Notes: a model not told the origin generated them from the letters alone. A stretch of DNA of 64,000 nt from Symbiodinium natans (GCA_905221605.1 CAJNDS010002082.1:1-64000), one strand, 5' to 3'. Positions 41,406 to 52,125 are shown, counted from the stretch's first letter. Made by a program: numbers and translations.

Positions 41406-41487
41406 AGCCCCGTGGATGGCTTCCCAGCACCCAGGAAGTCGTCCCTAAGTGATGCCGGCAAGGCTTCTGCCTCCCGGCGCTGACTTT
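41406..41487 (+). CDS. possible terminal exon
   Basis: Frame VDGFPAPRKSSLSDAGKASA, then SRR and a stop. Basic and Ser-rich. No family is recognised. Confidence 0.3.
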
Positions 41488-41721
41488 GGGTTTGGCGTTT
41501 CGGATTGGGGCCTCGGGTTCAGGGTTTCGCAAAGAGTGCTCAGGGCTTCGGCTTCCGAGAGGGTTTGGGATCTAAGACTGAGGGTTAGGGCGGGGGGGGT
41601 TAATTAGAGGAACAGGTTTTGGGTTTGGAACGAGTTTTGGGTTTGGGGTAGGTTCTGGGTTTAGCGTGCAGGGTTAGGGTTGACAATGGGTCTACACAAC
41701 CAGAGTCTGGGCTTCGGGTAG

Positions 41722-41916
41722 TTGGGCGCCTGCGGTAGGCCTTCGGATTTGAGGGCCATCAATTCAGGATGGGAGCATGAAGTCAAGGGCAGATGGGTCA
41801 TTTCGTGCGAATGGTTTGGCAACCCCTCCGCCCCTTTGCCCCCTGCAACGCAAAGCCCACTTTCTTTCCGGGCAGGAAACGAACGCTTTGCAGCCGAGCC
41901 TGCCCAAGACCTCTAA
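41722..41916 (+). CDS. possible terminal exon, unknown
   Basis: Frame LRAINSGWEHEVKGRWVISC, then EWFGNPSAPLPP, stop TAA. A second plus frame (41777-42010) overlaps. The first is preferred because it has normal composition and ends before the telomere-like units. Confidence 0.3.
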   Translation: MGACGRPSDLRAINSGWEHEVKGRWVISCEWFGNPSAPLPPATQSPLSFRAGNERFAAEPAQDL

Positions 41917-41965
41917 ACCCAAACCCCTGAACTCAAAAACCCTTCGCCCAAAAAGGCATAACTTG

Positions 41966-42066
41966 AGATGTCCCCTCTTATATATACTAACAGTCCTTAA
42001 AAGGGAATGATACTAGGGGGGTGCTATAATCCCTATCAAGGAGCTGTTAGTATAGGGGGGAACATC
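41966..42066. mobile_element. palindromic MITE-1, copy D
   Basis: AGATGTCCCCTCTTATATAT, ACTAACAGTCCTT on the left; GAGCTGTTAGTATAGGGGGG and AACATC on the right; core ACTAGGGGGGTGCTATAATC. Confidence 0.85.
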
Positions 42067-42079
42067 GCAAAGGTCGAAC

Positions 42080-42151
42080 TGCAACCTCAGGTCCTTGCAG
42101 CCTTCCCAGAAAGCGAGGGCCCGACCTTCGAGGAGAAGGAGAAGTTGTTGC
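42080..42151 (+). CDS. exon-like island
   Basis: Between CCTCAG and a GTGCTA donor the frame reads VLAAFPESEGPTFEEKEKLL, then Q. It is acidic and helical. Located just right of MITE-1D. Confidence 0.4.
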
Positions 42152-42199
42152 AGGTGCTACTCGGGACCTCCTCGTGTCCCAAGGGAGAAACTCACAGAC

Positions 42200-42400
42200 A
42201 GACCCCTACAGGGTTCAGGGTTTCGGGTTGAGGATTTAGGGTTTCAGGGTTTAGGGTTTCAGGTTTTTAGGGTTTTAGGATTCAGGGTAGGGTTTTAGGG
42301 TTTATGGTTTATGGTTTTAGGGCTTTGGGTTTTAAGGCTTTGGGTTTTAGGGGTTTAGGTTTTCGGGTTTAGGGTGGGGTTTGGGAATCAGGGTTTTGGG
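42200..42400 (-). repeat. degenerate TTTAGGG/TTTTAGGG units
   Basis: GGGTTTCAGG and GGGTTTTAGG variants. Confidence 0.85.
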
Positions 42401-42599
42401 CCCCAAATGGAAAGTAGTAGCCCCGATTATTTCCAGTTAGGCATGTCACAAGCACCCGAGCACTCAGCTCTCAAACCCGAAGCTCACTTCGCAGGCATTT
42501 ACGTAGGCCGTGTGTGAAAGACAGCGCCGCTGTGGGGCAGCTGCGTGAGGCGAGTAGAGGTTCCTAGCTTGGTTTGTTCTGAAAATTTGAGTGAGAACC

Positions 42600-42810
42600 C
42601 TAAACTCCCCTAAGCCCCAAACCCTGAACCCTAAACCCTAGACCCCAAACCCAGAGCCCTTAACCCCCTAAACCAGAAACCCCCGTAAACCCTGAACCCA
42701 CAAGCCCTAAACCTAAACCCCCCAAGCCCTAAACCCTAAAACCCCAACCCCTAAACCCTAAACCCCAAAGCCTTAAACCCTAAACCCCGCAAGCCCTAAA
42801 CCCTAAACCC
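42600..42810 (+). repeat. telomere-like block (CCCTAAA, CCCCAAG)
   Basis: CCCTAAA mixed with CCCCAAGCCCTAAA units. Confidence 0.9.
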
Positions 42811-42887
42811 TGCAGACTGCGCCGACGCGCGACACAAAAGAGTTCAAGTTCTTAAGACGTACAGTTGGTGGTGCATGGCTGACTTAA
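42811..42887 (+). CDS. possible terminal exon
   Basis: After CTGCAG the frame reads APTRDTKEFKFLRRTVGGAW, LT and TAA. No family is recognised. Confidence 0.35.
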
Positions 42888-42976
42888 AAACCCTAAACCC
42901 CCAAGCCCTAAACCCGAAACCCCAAGCCCTAAACCCTAAACCCCAAGCGCAAAATCCCAAGCCGGACCCTGGCCAG

Positions 42977-45900
42977 GCCGTCAAGCCCAAGTCCAGCAAA
43001 GACCGCGACAGGCAGGCTTTAGGCTTTAGGCTCTAGGGTTTAGGGTTTAGGGTTTAGGGTTTAGGGTTTAGGGTTGAGGGTTGAGGGTTGAGGGTTTAGG
43101 GGTGCCAGGGGTGGAGGGGAGAATGTGGGTTTGGGGTTTCGGGGGTTTGGGGGGTTGAGTTTTGGGGTTTAGGGTTAATAGGGTTTGGGGGTTTAGGGTT
43201 TAGTGATGTAGTTTCGTGTACATCTTTAAGTGTGCTGGCGCGGACCTCAGTCTGCGCTTCAAAAAAGGGTTTTGGGGGTTTCGGGTTGGAATGTTTGGGG
43301 TTTAGCTCAGGGTTTGGGAGGTTTAGGTTTGGGGGGTTAGGGTTGAGGGGCTTAGGGCTTTGTTTAGGGTTTGGGGGGTTTAGGGTTGAGAGGTTTAGGA
43401 CTAAGAGGTTTAGGCAGCGTTTAGGGGTTTGGGTGTTTAGGGTCTCTGTGGTGCTACTTTCCCCGGCATGCTTCAAGAGGGCTCGCTGCAAAAAGGGGCT
43501 TAGAGGTTTTAGGCTTTGGCGTTTAGGGTTGAGAGGTTCCGGGTTTAGTTTAGGATGTGGGGGATAGGGTGAGAGCTTCAGGGTTTAGTCTATTTAGGGT
43601 TCGGGACTTAAGGTTGAGAGGTTTAGGGTGTAGTTTAGTCTTTGGGGCGTGTAGGGTTGAGAGGTTTAGGGTTTAGGGTTGTTAGTTTTAGGGTTTAGTT
43701 TAATGTTTGGGGGGGGGGGGGTTTAGGGTTGAGAGGTTTAGGGCTTCGTTTATTTAGACTCTGTGAGAGGTTCAGGGTTTAGTTAAGGGTTCTGTTTAGG
43801 GATTAGTTTAGGGTTTGGGGGGGTTTAGGGTTTTGTTTAGTGTTTGGGAGGTTTCGGGTTGAAAGGTTTAGGGTTCAGTTTAGGGCTTGGGGGTTTACGG
43901 TTGAGGGGTTTCGGGTTTCGTTTAGGGTTTGGGGGGTTTAGGGTTGAGAGGTTTAGGGATTAGTTTGAGAGGTTTAGATTTGAGTTTAGTGTTCTGGCGG
44001 GTTTAGGGTTGTTAGGTTTAGGTTTTAGTTTAATGTTTGGGGGGTTTAGGGTTGAGAGGTTTAGGGTCAAGTGTAGTGCTTGGGGGTTCAGGGTTTAGTG
44101 TAGGGTTTGGGGTTGAGAGGTTTAGGGTTTGTTTAGTGTTGGAGGGGTTGAGGGATGAGAGGTTCAGGGTTTAGTTTAGGGTTTGGGGCTAGGGGCTCAG
44201 GGCTGCAGGGTTTAGGGGTTTAGGTGTTTAGGGGTAAAGGTGGTTAGGGGAACTCCGTGGTGCTACTTCCCCCGGCATGCTTCAAGAGGGCTGGTTGCAA
44301 ACAGGGGCTTAGGGGTCAAGGCTTGAGGGTTTAGGGGTCTAGGGTCAAGGGCTCTAGGGTTTAGGGGTCTGGGGTTTAGCGGTTCATGGTTAAGCGGTTT
44401 AGCCGTCGTCATCTCCTGTAAAGGGGTTTGGGGTCGCTGCATGCTTTGGCTTCGGATGCATTGAATGTCTTACGATATCGTTGTGTGGCACATGCCGGAT
44501 GCTTAGACACTTTCCCGGCCGATGCTCCAAGCCCAGATGGATCTTTTTGGTTTGGGGTTTAGGGATGGGGGTTCACAGCTCAGGGTTTCCGGGCTTCAGG
44601 TTTGGGGGCACGGGTGTGTTTAGTTATTTCGGGTTTGGGGGGTTCCCGGGTTTAGGGGTTTGGGGCTTGGGGTTTCCGAGTAGGAGGTCCCGATGCAAGA
44701 GGGTTTGGGTTGGTGTTTAGAGGATTTAGGGGCTTGGGTTTAGGAGGTCAGGGGTTTTTGATAAACCCGGCAGTCGTCACGAGACCTGGATTCAAAAAAG
44801 TGTTTTTGATAAGGGTTTGGGTCTAAGGGTTAGCATAAACGGGTTCAGTGTCGTAAGGGTGTGACCTCAACGTCAGTTTTTTTTGTTTGGGCTTTAGATT
44901 GGAATGGATCTGGAGAAATTGGGTGCTGGGTGCGAGCCTACCTTGAGCATAGGCGTCCGTTCTTCGAGGTTATGCTTGAGCTGAGCAGTAGCAAAGCACC
45001 AAGAAGCCCTAATAGGGATTATAGCACACCCTTTTTCATGATCCCGTTTAAGGACTGCTAGTTTCAGGGGGAACATCCCAATGAACCCCTGGCCTGACGT
45101 GTGCCAAGCTGCTCGCTCGTAGTTGATTGCTCGCTCCGACGAGACAGGTTGCCTGTTGCAAGGGTTTCTGCTGAACAGGGTTTAGGGTTTAGGGTTTAGG
45201 GTTCAGGGTTCAGGGTTTAGGGTTTAGGGTTTAGGGTTTAGGGTTTAGGGTTTAGGATGACAGACACACATCTAGAAGGGTTCAAAACTGTTTAGGGCTT
45301 TCTCTCCGGCTCGCCCCCAACAAGGACCTCATAAGAAATTCTCATTTCCTGACACCAGGGACCGGGAGAAGGATAGAGACGACCGCAAGGACCCGACCCT
45401 CCGGCTTTGCCAAGAAGGGCCGACCGGAGTTCAATCGGCGATCGTAGGGCAGCTGGATGTCTGACAAGCGGCTCCCCATGAACCCTCAACACCCTGTAAA
45501 ACCCACAAACCCTGCAAACCCTGTAAAACCCTTTAAACCCTAAAACCCTATAAACCCTCTAAACCCTATGAACACTATAAACCCTTTAAACCCTAAAACT
45601 TGAAACCTCAGGATCACACGGGCCAGTACCACAACACAGGGCACAGGCCCGTAACCCCTGTTGTGCCACTTCCAGACTGCTGCAGGACCGGGACGACCGG
45701 GACAGACGCTGCTTGCCAGCAGCTTCTGTAAGATGGAGGGATTTGCAGACAGTGCAGTGGCTGTTCTTGTGGACTTACTGAACTTAGGTAATGAATGTTC
45801 GAATTATACACACCCAAAAGCTTTGAAACCCTAGCGATTCCTTGTTTTCTTGGACGCGTTCCAGTGCGGATAGTGTCAGCACGGCACGCCCCTGGCTTCC

Positions 45901-47252
45901 AACAGGCCCAATCCACGGCAACGTCTGTGCATTTTGACGTAGCGTCTGCTTGCAGAATCTGACTTAAATCACGAGACCCTTCAAGGATTCGTTTTTCATG
46001 TTGCACAGAACGCATCTTTAGCTGAAACCCTGAGTGCGGCACTGCGTCAGCGGAGGTAGAGGGCATTGGTCGGGTTCAAGGGTCATGGCTTACGTCTCGG
46101 TGGGCTTCTCTAGGAAGCAGTTTTGAAAGGGTTGAGGGCTTGGTTCAGGGTTTTAGGGTTGCTTGTTGTGTGTCGGAACTGGTGCTGGGCTGCGAGCCTC
46201 GTGCTTAAAACAAGGAGATCGAGACCGTCGCGACGACCGTCGCGACGACCGCCGCAGGACCGCCTTTACATCCGACCTATCCTTGTGCTGTTGAGGGAAG
46301 TCTAGAGTCTGATTCAGACGGGGCCTCCCACACTGTTTCCTAAACCCTAAACCCTAAACCCTACACCCTAAACCCTAAACCTCAAACCCTAAACCCTAAA
46401 CCCTAAACCCTAAACCTCAAAGTGGGAACTTTCCAGGAGCCGCAGCCGCGAGCGACGGGATCGAGGTCGCGGCGACAGCCGTGCCTTGGACTGCTGGGCC
46501 CTGTGTTCAAAAACCCTAAACCCTAAACCCTAAACCCTAAACCCTAAACCCTAAACCCTAAACCCTAAACCCTAAACCCTATACCCTGAGCTTGACCTTC
46601 GTCCTCAGGGGAGTTCGACGAGCTGCCCTGGGCCGCAACAAACGGCCCTTAAATCGGGGGCCCGAAAAACAAGCCCTCGGCAAGCCTTGTAAGGGCCCCT
46701 TGCCCCCCCAATTCCCAAAGCCCCAAACCCTAGACTCTTAGACCAAGACGCCAAAACCTCACGACTCACGACCGCCTGTGAGGCGACCGCCGCCGGCGGT
46801 GAGCTGATAGTGCGCGCCCTGGCATCAGAAGCTGTTTTGCCGATTCTTCAAAAGCTTCGCTCAAAGCATGTGGTAACAAGTGCTTGTTCTCAGAGGCAGG
46901 CTCCTTAAACGAGTTGCAGACGGCAGTGTGCAACAGGTCGGTTTCGCCATAGGCGGCTATATGCCGCACAAAACATGGCATTTTCAGAGCGCCATGTTTG
47001 TCGGATAGCAGACCCCGAACCCCCGAACCCTGCATTCCCTAGCCCTGAACTAAAAACTCTGGACCCCAGTCCCGAGCCCTATGCAGACCCCCGAACTTCA
47101 AGCACTGCATCCTAAGCCAGAGCAGAAGGAGGGCCCAGCTCCACAATGTGCCTGCTAGCCAAGTTGCGGTACTGAGCTTCACGGTCGACGCGACCGGGGC
47201 AAACTTCCTGATGTGGGTTGCAGAACACAGGGAATTCTTCGAACAATTCTAA
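42977..47252 (+). CDS. Arg/Asp- and Arg/Ser-rich (SR-like) protein, scattered exons
   Basis: Islands with the same unusual composition recur on one strand: VKPKSSKDRDRQ (42977-43015), DREKDRDDRKDPTLR (45359-45450), DRDDRDRRCLPAAS (45686-45727, donor GTAAGA), DRDRRDDRRDDRRR (46215-46255), RSRSRERRDRGRGDSR (46435-46485) and RPPVRRPPP (46765-46800, donor GTGAGC). The 45359 exon joins 45686 in phase 0 through a GTAGGG donor; the other joins are unproven. The last island (47121-47252) reads SRRRAQLHNVPASQVAVLSF, then MWVAEHREFFEQF, stop TAA. RD/RS tails are typical of splicing factors. No RRM was identified, so function is inferred from composition only. It may be two genes. Confidence 0.4.
43445..43507 (+). 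repeat. duplicated exon-like island, copy 1
   Basis: TGGTGCTACTTTCCCCGGCA...TGCTTCAAGAGGGCT, repeated 803 bp to the right with about 90% identity. Confidence 0.8.
44248..44310 (+). repeat. duplicated exon-like island, copy 2
   Basis: Partner of 43445-43507. Both copies are followed by GGGGCTTAG(A/G)GG. The unit between them is degenerate telomere-like repeat. Confidence 0.8.
44884..45000 (+). CDS. exon-like island
   Basis: Open frame LDWNGSGEIGCWVRAYLEHR, then RPFFEVMLELSSSKAP. A second frame is also open. It runs into MITE-1E at 45010. Confidence 0.3.
45010..45080. mobile_element. MITE-1 fragment E (core plus right arm)
   Basis: TAATAGGGATTATAGCACAC core, then AAGGACTGCTAGTTTCAGGG and GGAACATCCCA; the left arm is missing. 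Confidence 0.75.
45178..45256 (-). repeat. telomere-like block (TTTAGGG)
   Basis: About eleven units, two of them TTCAGGG. Confidence 0.95.
46340..46580 (+). repeat. two CCCTAAA blocks around an RS-rich island
   Basis: 46340-46420 and 46508-46580 are nearly perfect arrays flanking the RSRSRERRD island. Confidence 0.95.
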
Positions 47253-47546
47253 GATCACAGTACATGCCAGGGTGTTTTTGGTGCTTGACAAGTACAGTTT
47301 TGATCCTGAGCTTCGGGGCTTTCTGTTATTAGAAAAGGCGCAAAAGCCCGGAGTGACATGTTGAGGTTTAACAGTCCGAAGTGGCACAACACTCACTGTT
47401 TTGGTCACGCGGGTTGGTGTTCAAGAGCTCTTAAGCTCGATGGGCTTAGCAGACATGCCGCTTCAGATTTTGACGTTTGAGACGTCGCGGCTGCCGCGAG
47501 GAGCATTTGCGAAGCATGCGTTGTGAGCTCTTGAGAGGAGCTAGCC

Positions 47547-48732
47547 ATGTGCTTGGCTTACTACTTGCTTTCAGAGGAAGTCTCGGGAATCTTCGCACAT
47601 GCTGGCGAATATCTCAAGTTTGACTCTTGCCAAGGAGTGGCAAGAGGCATTGCAGCAAAGAAACCTGGGGAAAACACAATGGCTGCTGCGGCAGGTTCTG
47701 GGAGCCAGGGCAAATTGCTTAGGGTTTTAGGGTTTGGGGTTGCGACGTCGCAGTGCCAAGCAGTCTCATAGGCCTGGATGCAAGAAGGGTTTACAGTAGG
47801 GTTTAGGGTTGTGTTGGGCACTTGAGAGAGACACCTCGTTCAAAAAAAGGGTTGGGGGGCACAAGCGAGAAGGGTGCCAAGTTGGGATGTTCCTCCTTAT
47901 ACTAACCGTCCTTCCTAGGGATTATAGTAGGGGGTACTATCATCCCTATTATGGGCTGTTAGTATAAGGGGGAACATCCCAAGTTTCACAATGGCCCCCC
48001 GCAAAACGACCCTAGAACCCAAACGCCGATCCGCAGGAAGCGACGAAACTTCCAGCCCAAACCCTCACACCCTAAATCGTAAAGCCTCCAACCCTCCCCC
48101 CCAAGAAAAACCTAAAGCCCCAAACCCTAAATCGCAACCCTAAACCCTAAACCCTAAACCCTAAACCCTAAACCCTAAACCCTAAACCCTAAACCCTAAA
48201 CCCTAACATCCTAACACCCTAACACCCTAAACCCTCAAGCCCGTGAGTGGAACGCAGCCGATTGCTCCTGGCACCGATATTCCGTGGCCGACGGCCTTGA
48301 AGGGTGGCTGTTTCAAGGGTGGTTTAGGGTTTCAGGGTTTAGGGTCTAGGGTTTCAGGGTTGATGCTCAGAGCCTGGGTTCAGAAGGGTTTCAGGGTTTA
48401 TGGTGCTTTAGGGCGCTTCAGAGAAAAATGTGCTTGAAAAGATAAGCATGGCCGAAGGGGGCCCCCAGCCTTCGGGACTAAACCCTGAGCCCTCCACGCC
48501 AAACTTTAGACCCGAACCGAACCCTAAACCCCAGCCCCTGAGCCCTACATCCGAAACCCTGCGAACCCTAAACTCCAAACCCTAAAACCCCAAACCCTAG
48601 ACCCTAAACCCTAAACCCTAACCCCTAAACCCTAAACCCTAAACCCTAAACCCTAAACCCTAAACCCTAAACCCTAAACCCTCAATCCCAACCCCGATCG
48701 AAGCTGCCATGCAGCCATGGGCGCAGATCCTG
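47547..48732 (+). CDS. multi-exon gene, 5' part, unknown
   Basis: Exon 1 begins ATG 47547 (CLAYYLLSEEVSGIFAHAGE, then YLKFDSCQGVARGIAAKKPG) and can end at 47723 before GTTTTAG. It joins in phase 0 to 48258-48303 (PIAPGTDIPWPTALK; acceptor AACGCAG). That exon joins in phase 1 to a 29-nt exon 48704-48732 (AAMQPWAQIL; strong GTGAGG donor). The introns contain MITE-1F and long CCCTAAA blocks. Later exons are not certain; a terminal exon at 51361-51461 is a candidate. No family is recognised. Confidence 0.45.
47882..47982. mobile_element. palindromic MITE-1, copy F (intronic)
   Basis: TTGGGATGTTCCTCCTTATA, CTAACCGTCCTT on the left; GGGCTGTTAGTATAAGGGGG and AACATCCCAA on the right. One of the two best-preserved copies. 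It lies in the first intron of the gene starting at 47547. Confidence 0.9.
48135..48240 (+). repeat. CCCTAAA block in intron
   Basis: About twelve perfect units ending in CCCTAACA variants, 20 bp before the 48258 exon. Confidence 0.95.
48590..48690 (+). repeat. CCCTAAA block in intron
   Basis: Nearly perfect units ending 14 bp before the 29-nt exon at 48704. Confidence 0.95.
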
Positions 48733-48769
48733 GTGAGGGAGGCCCGGAGCCGTTTGGGGGGCTTTGAGG

Positions 48770-48900
48770 CTTTTAGGGTTTTTAGGGTTTTTGGGGTTTT
48801 TAGGGTTTTTAGGGTTTTTAGGGTTTTTAGGGTTTGTAGGGTTTTTAGGGTTTTTAGGGTTTTTAGGGTTTTTAGGGTTTTTAGGGTTTTTAGGGTGGGT
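48770..48900 (-). repeat. array of TTTTTAGGG
   Basis: About thirteen 9-bp units. The frame across it (FRVFRVFRV...) is repeat translation. Confidence 0.95.
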
Positions 48901-50160
48901 TTAGGGTTGTAGGGTTTAGGGTTGAGGGTTTAGGGTGGGTTTAGGGTTTTAGGGTTTAGGTTTTTAGGGTTTTAGGGTTTAGGGTTTAGGGTTGAGGGTT
49001 TAAGGTGGGTTTAGGGTTGTAGGGGTTAGGGTTTTAGGGTTTTTGGGTTTTAGGGTTTAGGGTTTAGGGTGGGGTTTTGGGCAGGCAGGATTGATATGGT
49101 TTGGGGTTTATGGGGTTTAATGTTTTTATGAGGTTTTGAGAGTTTAGCGGGTTTGTAGGGTTTAGGGTCGAGGGGCTTATTTGTCTTTCTATTGTTTGTT
49201 TTGGGGTTTAGGGGTTTAGAGGCTTTGCATGGTTTAGGGGATACAGGGTTTTCGGGGTTTTGTTGGGTTAGGATTTAAAGGTTTATAAGCTTTGCAGGGT
49301 TTAGGGTTTTTAGGCTTTATAGGTATCTTAGGGTTCATAGGATTTATAGGGTTTGCAGGGATTACAGGGTATATAGTTGGGTTCATCACGTTTAGGGTTT
49401 AAAGGGCTTTTAGGGTTTATTGGGTTTCAGGCTTTCTGCTGAATGGGGGTAGTAGGTTCATGGTTTGTCGGCAGGATTTACGGGGGTTTAGGGCCTTTAG
49501 TTTAGGGTTTAGGTTGTGGTATATACGGTTTTTGGGGTTTGGGGTCTTAGGGTTTAGGGTTTATGGGGTGTTGGGTGTAAGGTTTATGGTTTATGGGGTG
49601 TTGGGCGTGGGGTTTGTAGGGTTTATAGGTTATTTAGGGTCCACCTCTAGAGTTTATATGGCTTCGGGCTTGTAGGGTTTAGGGTTTATAGGCTTTTTAA
49701 GGTTCAGGGTGTATGTTGTTTTTGGGGTTTAGGGTTTGTGGGGCGTTTCGGGTTCACGGTTTATAGGGTTCAGGTTTTTTTTGTGTTTAGGGTTTGGGTT
49801 TATAGGGCTTGCATTATGATTTTTTTGTTTAAGGTTTTTTAGGGTTTGGGTTTGCAGGGTTTAGGGTTTGGGGTCTGTAGGGTTTAGGGTTTGCAGGGCT
49901 TTTCGAGTTTAGGGTTCAGGGTTTACTGGGTTGCGGGTTTATAGGGTTTTAGGTCTTAAAGGGTTTTCCCGATTTAGTCAGGGCTTAGGGTGTTGAGGAT
50001 TTTTAGCGCTTGGGGTTGAAAGGGTGTTTAGGGTTCAAGGTGTTTATTGTTTCTTGGGTTTTTGGGTTCAGCGAGTTAATTGGGTTTTTAGGTTTTAGCG
50101 GTTTTTATGGTCTGCAGGGCTTGTAGGGTTTAGGGGTTTAAGGGTTAGGGCTTAATTACA
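48900..50160 (-). repeat. long degenerate TTTAGGG tract
   Basis: 1.2 kb of GGGTTTAGGGTTTATAGGG-type units without a clear exon-like island. Confidence 0.85.
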
Positions 50161-50527
50161 GGGTTTCTTGGGTCTTAGGGGTTGGGCTTGTAGGGTCTAG
50201 GAGTTGTGCGGTGTAGGGTCCAGAGTCTAGGGTTTGCGTTTTAGGGGTTACAGGTATTGGGTGTTTTGGGGTGTTTAGAATGTTTTCGAAACAGTAGCAA
50301 CACAGGAACACCGTTATGTGCAGGCATGCCAATTTCATGCGCTTGCTAAACCTGCCCCTGAACCCTAGACACCCTCAACCCTGAACCCAAACCCACCCCT
50401 AACCCTCAACACCCTGAACCCTGAACAACCCAAGCACCCTCAACACCCTCAACCCTAAACACTAACCCCTAAACCCTAAATACAAAACCCTAAACCCTAG
50501 ACACTAAACCCCTAAACCCTAAACCCT

Positions 50528-50612
50528 GAAAACTATGCTTGCTTGGCTTGGTCGAAGGCTGGTGAATTTTCTCTCCGCCCGTCTTTTTGGTTTTCCCTTT
50601 GTCGACTACAGG
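50528..50612 (-). CDS. exon-like island, probably minus strand
   Basis: On the minus strand CTGTAG precedes DKGKTKKTGGEKIHQPSTKP, then SKHSFQ, and a G/GTTTAG donor follows. On the plus strand (MLAWLGRRLVNFLSARLFGF) no AG acceptor precedes it. The telomere-like repeats point away from it on both sides. It is the only candidate minus-strand exon in this part of the window. Confidence 0.35.
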
Positions 50613-50639
50613 GTGTTTAGGGTTTAGGGTGTTTGGGGT

Positions 50640-50800
50640 GCCGGCAGCCTCCAAAGTCCGTTGCTCAAAAGGGTGTTGGGGGTGTTTAGCGTGTTTAGGG
50701 TGTTTAGCGTGTTTAGGGTGTTCAGGGTGTTTAGGGTGTTTAGGGTGTTTAGCGTGTTGAGGGTGTTGAGGGTGTTTAGGGTGTTTAGGGTGTTGAAGGT
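50640..50800 (-). repeat. array of TGTTTAGGG
   Basis: About fourteen 9-bp units with TGTTTAGCG variants. Confidence 0.95.
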
Positions 50801-51360
50801 CTGTTGTGGTGTTTAGACTGTTCGGGGTCAAGGGAGTTTAGGCCTCAGGGCGTTTAGGTTCAGGGTGTTGAGGCTGCTTACGTTTTAGCGTGCTCAGTTT
50901 TTCAGGGTGTTCTGGTCTCAGGGGTTGAGGGTGTTTAGGGTGTTTTGGGTTGTTCAGGGTTCAGGTTGAGGGTTGGGGTGGAGTTGAGGGTGTCTAGGGT
51001 TCAGGCGGTTTAAGGGCGTTTCGGGTTTATGGGGTTTGGGGTCTTTAGGATGTTTAGGTTATTTGGGGTTCAGGGTTCTTAGGTCCAGGTCGTAGTGCGG
51101 TGGAGAAGGAGGTCTAGGTCTTAGAGCTTTAGGGTTTAGAGTTTAGGGTGTTTGGCGTGTTTAGTATGCTTAGGGTGCTTAGGGTGTAGAGGATTTAGGG
51201 TGAGAAGGTCTTTGGGGCGTTTAGCGGTTTACGGGCGGGTGGGGGGTGTCAGGGTGTTTCGGGTGTAGGGCGTGTAGGGTGCTCAGGGTGTTTAGTGTTG
51301 GGTGTTGAGGGTTTAGGGTCTTGAGGGTCTTCGGGGGTTAGGGCTCCAGGTGTCTTGCAG

Positions 51361-51461
51361 ATACGTTCGCTACTGAGCTTAGTCCACTAGAGTCTCGCAT
51401 GCCCAGGCAGGATGTCCAAGCAGCTCACGCGTTTCGCTACAGGCCGACGTTTGAAGCGTAG
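51361..51461 (+). CDS. terminal exon, unknown
   Basis: After GTCTTGCAG the frame reads TFATELSPLESRMPRQDVQA, then AHAFRYRPTFEA, and stops at TAG 51459-51461. It follows 0.5 kb of TTTAGGG-like intron. It is a candidate last exon of the gene beginning at 47547, but the phase does not match the 48732 exon, so at least one further exon would be needed. Confidence 0.45.
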
Positions 51462-51764
51462 TTGGACGATTCTGGTGGGTTTCTTCTCAGGCTCCTTTTG
51501 TTACGGTGCCAATTCCTGTGTAGATGTCAGTCGCCCAAGCCTAAGTCCCAAACCCTAGTCACCCTAGTCAGCAGCAAAAATCGTAGGCAGTGTCTCAGGA
51601 ACAGTTTCGCGTAGTTCGTGGGAGGGTGCCGAATCCTTGCCTGCCTTGTGCAAGAGGGACAGTCGAAATCCCGCTTGTTGGTGCTCTTTGGGCTCGAGTC
51701 CCTAGAAGAAGATTCAGATTTGGGGGCTTGGGCCACTCCACACCAGGTAGGGCCTTGACACATG

Positions 51765-51845
51765 TTACATGTTGCCTTATGGGCTTTAAGAGGCTCTTAT
51801 CTAAGATCTTTTTCAGAGGAATATGAGGGCCAGAGCTAGACACCG
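51765..51845. repeat. dispersed 75-bp repeat, copy 1
   Basis: CCTTATGGGCTTTAAGAGGC...TTTTTCAGAGGAATATGAGG then GCCA. It matches 56628-56720. Confidence 0.7.
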
Positions 51846-52039
51846 AGACCCAATCGTAGCGTCACTCGAGCCAAGCCGTAGCTACCATACTTGTAGCCTC
51901 ACTCATAAGTACCCGCTGAAGCCCTGAGACCCAAACATGTCATTCGTATGCCCGCCTCCGTCGCCTGGACTCGAAGCCATGGCGCAAGACGAGCTCACCA
52001 TCCTCATACCCAAGGCCCCCTGCAGCTCTTAACTTACTG

Positions 52040-52125
52040 TTGGTTAGCAGGGAATGAGGGAATTAGGGCCCCATATATACCCTTTAAGAGATAATATAGG
52101 GCACCTCATTCCAACAGGAAGTTCA
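52040..52125. mobile_element. MITE-3-like inverted repeat
   Basis: GGAATGAGGGAATTAGGGCC and GGGCACCTCATTCC flank CCATATATACCCTTTAAGAG. The GCAGGGAATTAGGGCCCC part recurs at 53412-53432. Confidence 0.55.

Larger units (their letters stand above)
43020..44470 (-). repeat. long degenerate TTTAGGG tract (GTTGAGAGGTTTAGGG units)
   Basis: About 1.4 kb in which GGGTTTAGGGTTGAGAGG, TTTAGTTTAGGGTTTGGGG and similar units recur, a higher-order form of the telomere-like repeat. Confidence 0.85.

Noticed and set aside
40692-41487. complete adenylate kinase gene
   Set aside because: Only a short GWVVEG-like stretch resembles the family; the P-loop and DGFPR motifs in the right order were not found.
48709-48912. 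ORFs of type FRVFRVFRV / GFRVLGFRV (also 33675, 40071, 43096, 49460, 53651)
   Set aside because: They translate TTTAGGG-type repeats directly; the frame is kept open only because the 7- to 9-bp units contain no stop in that phase.
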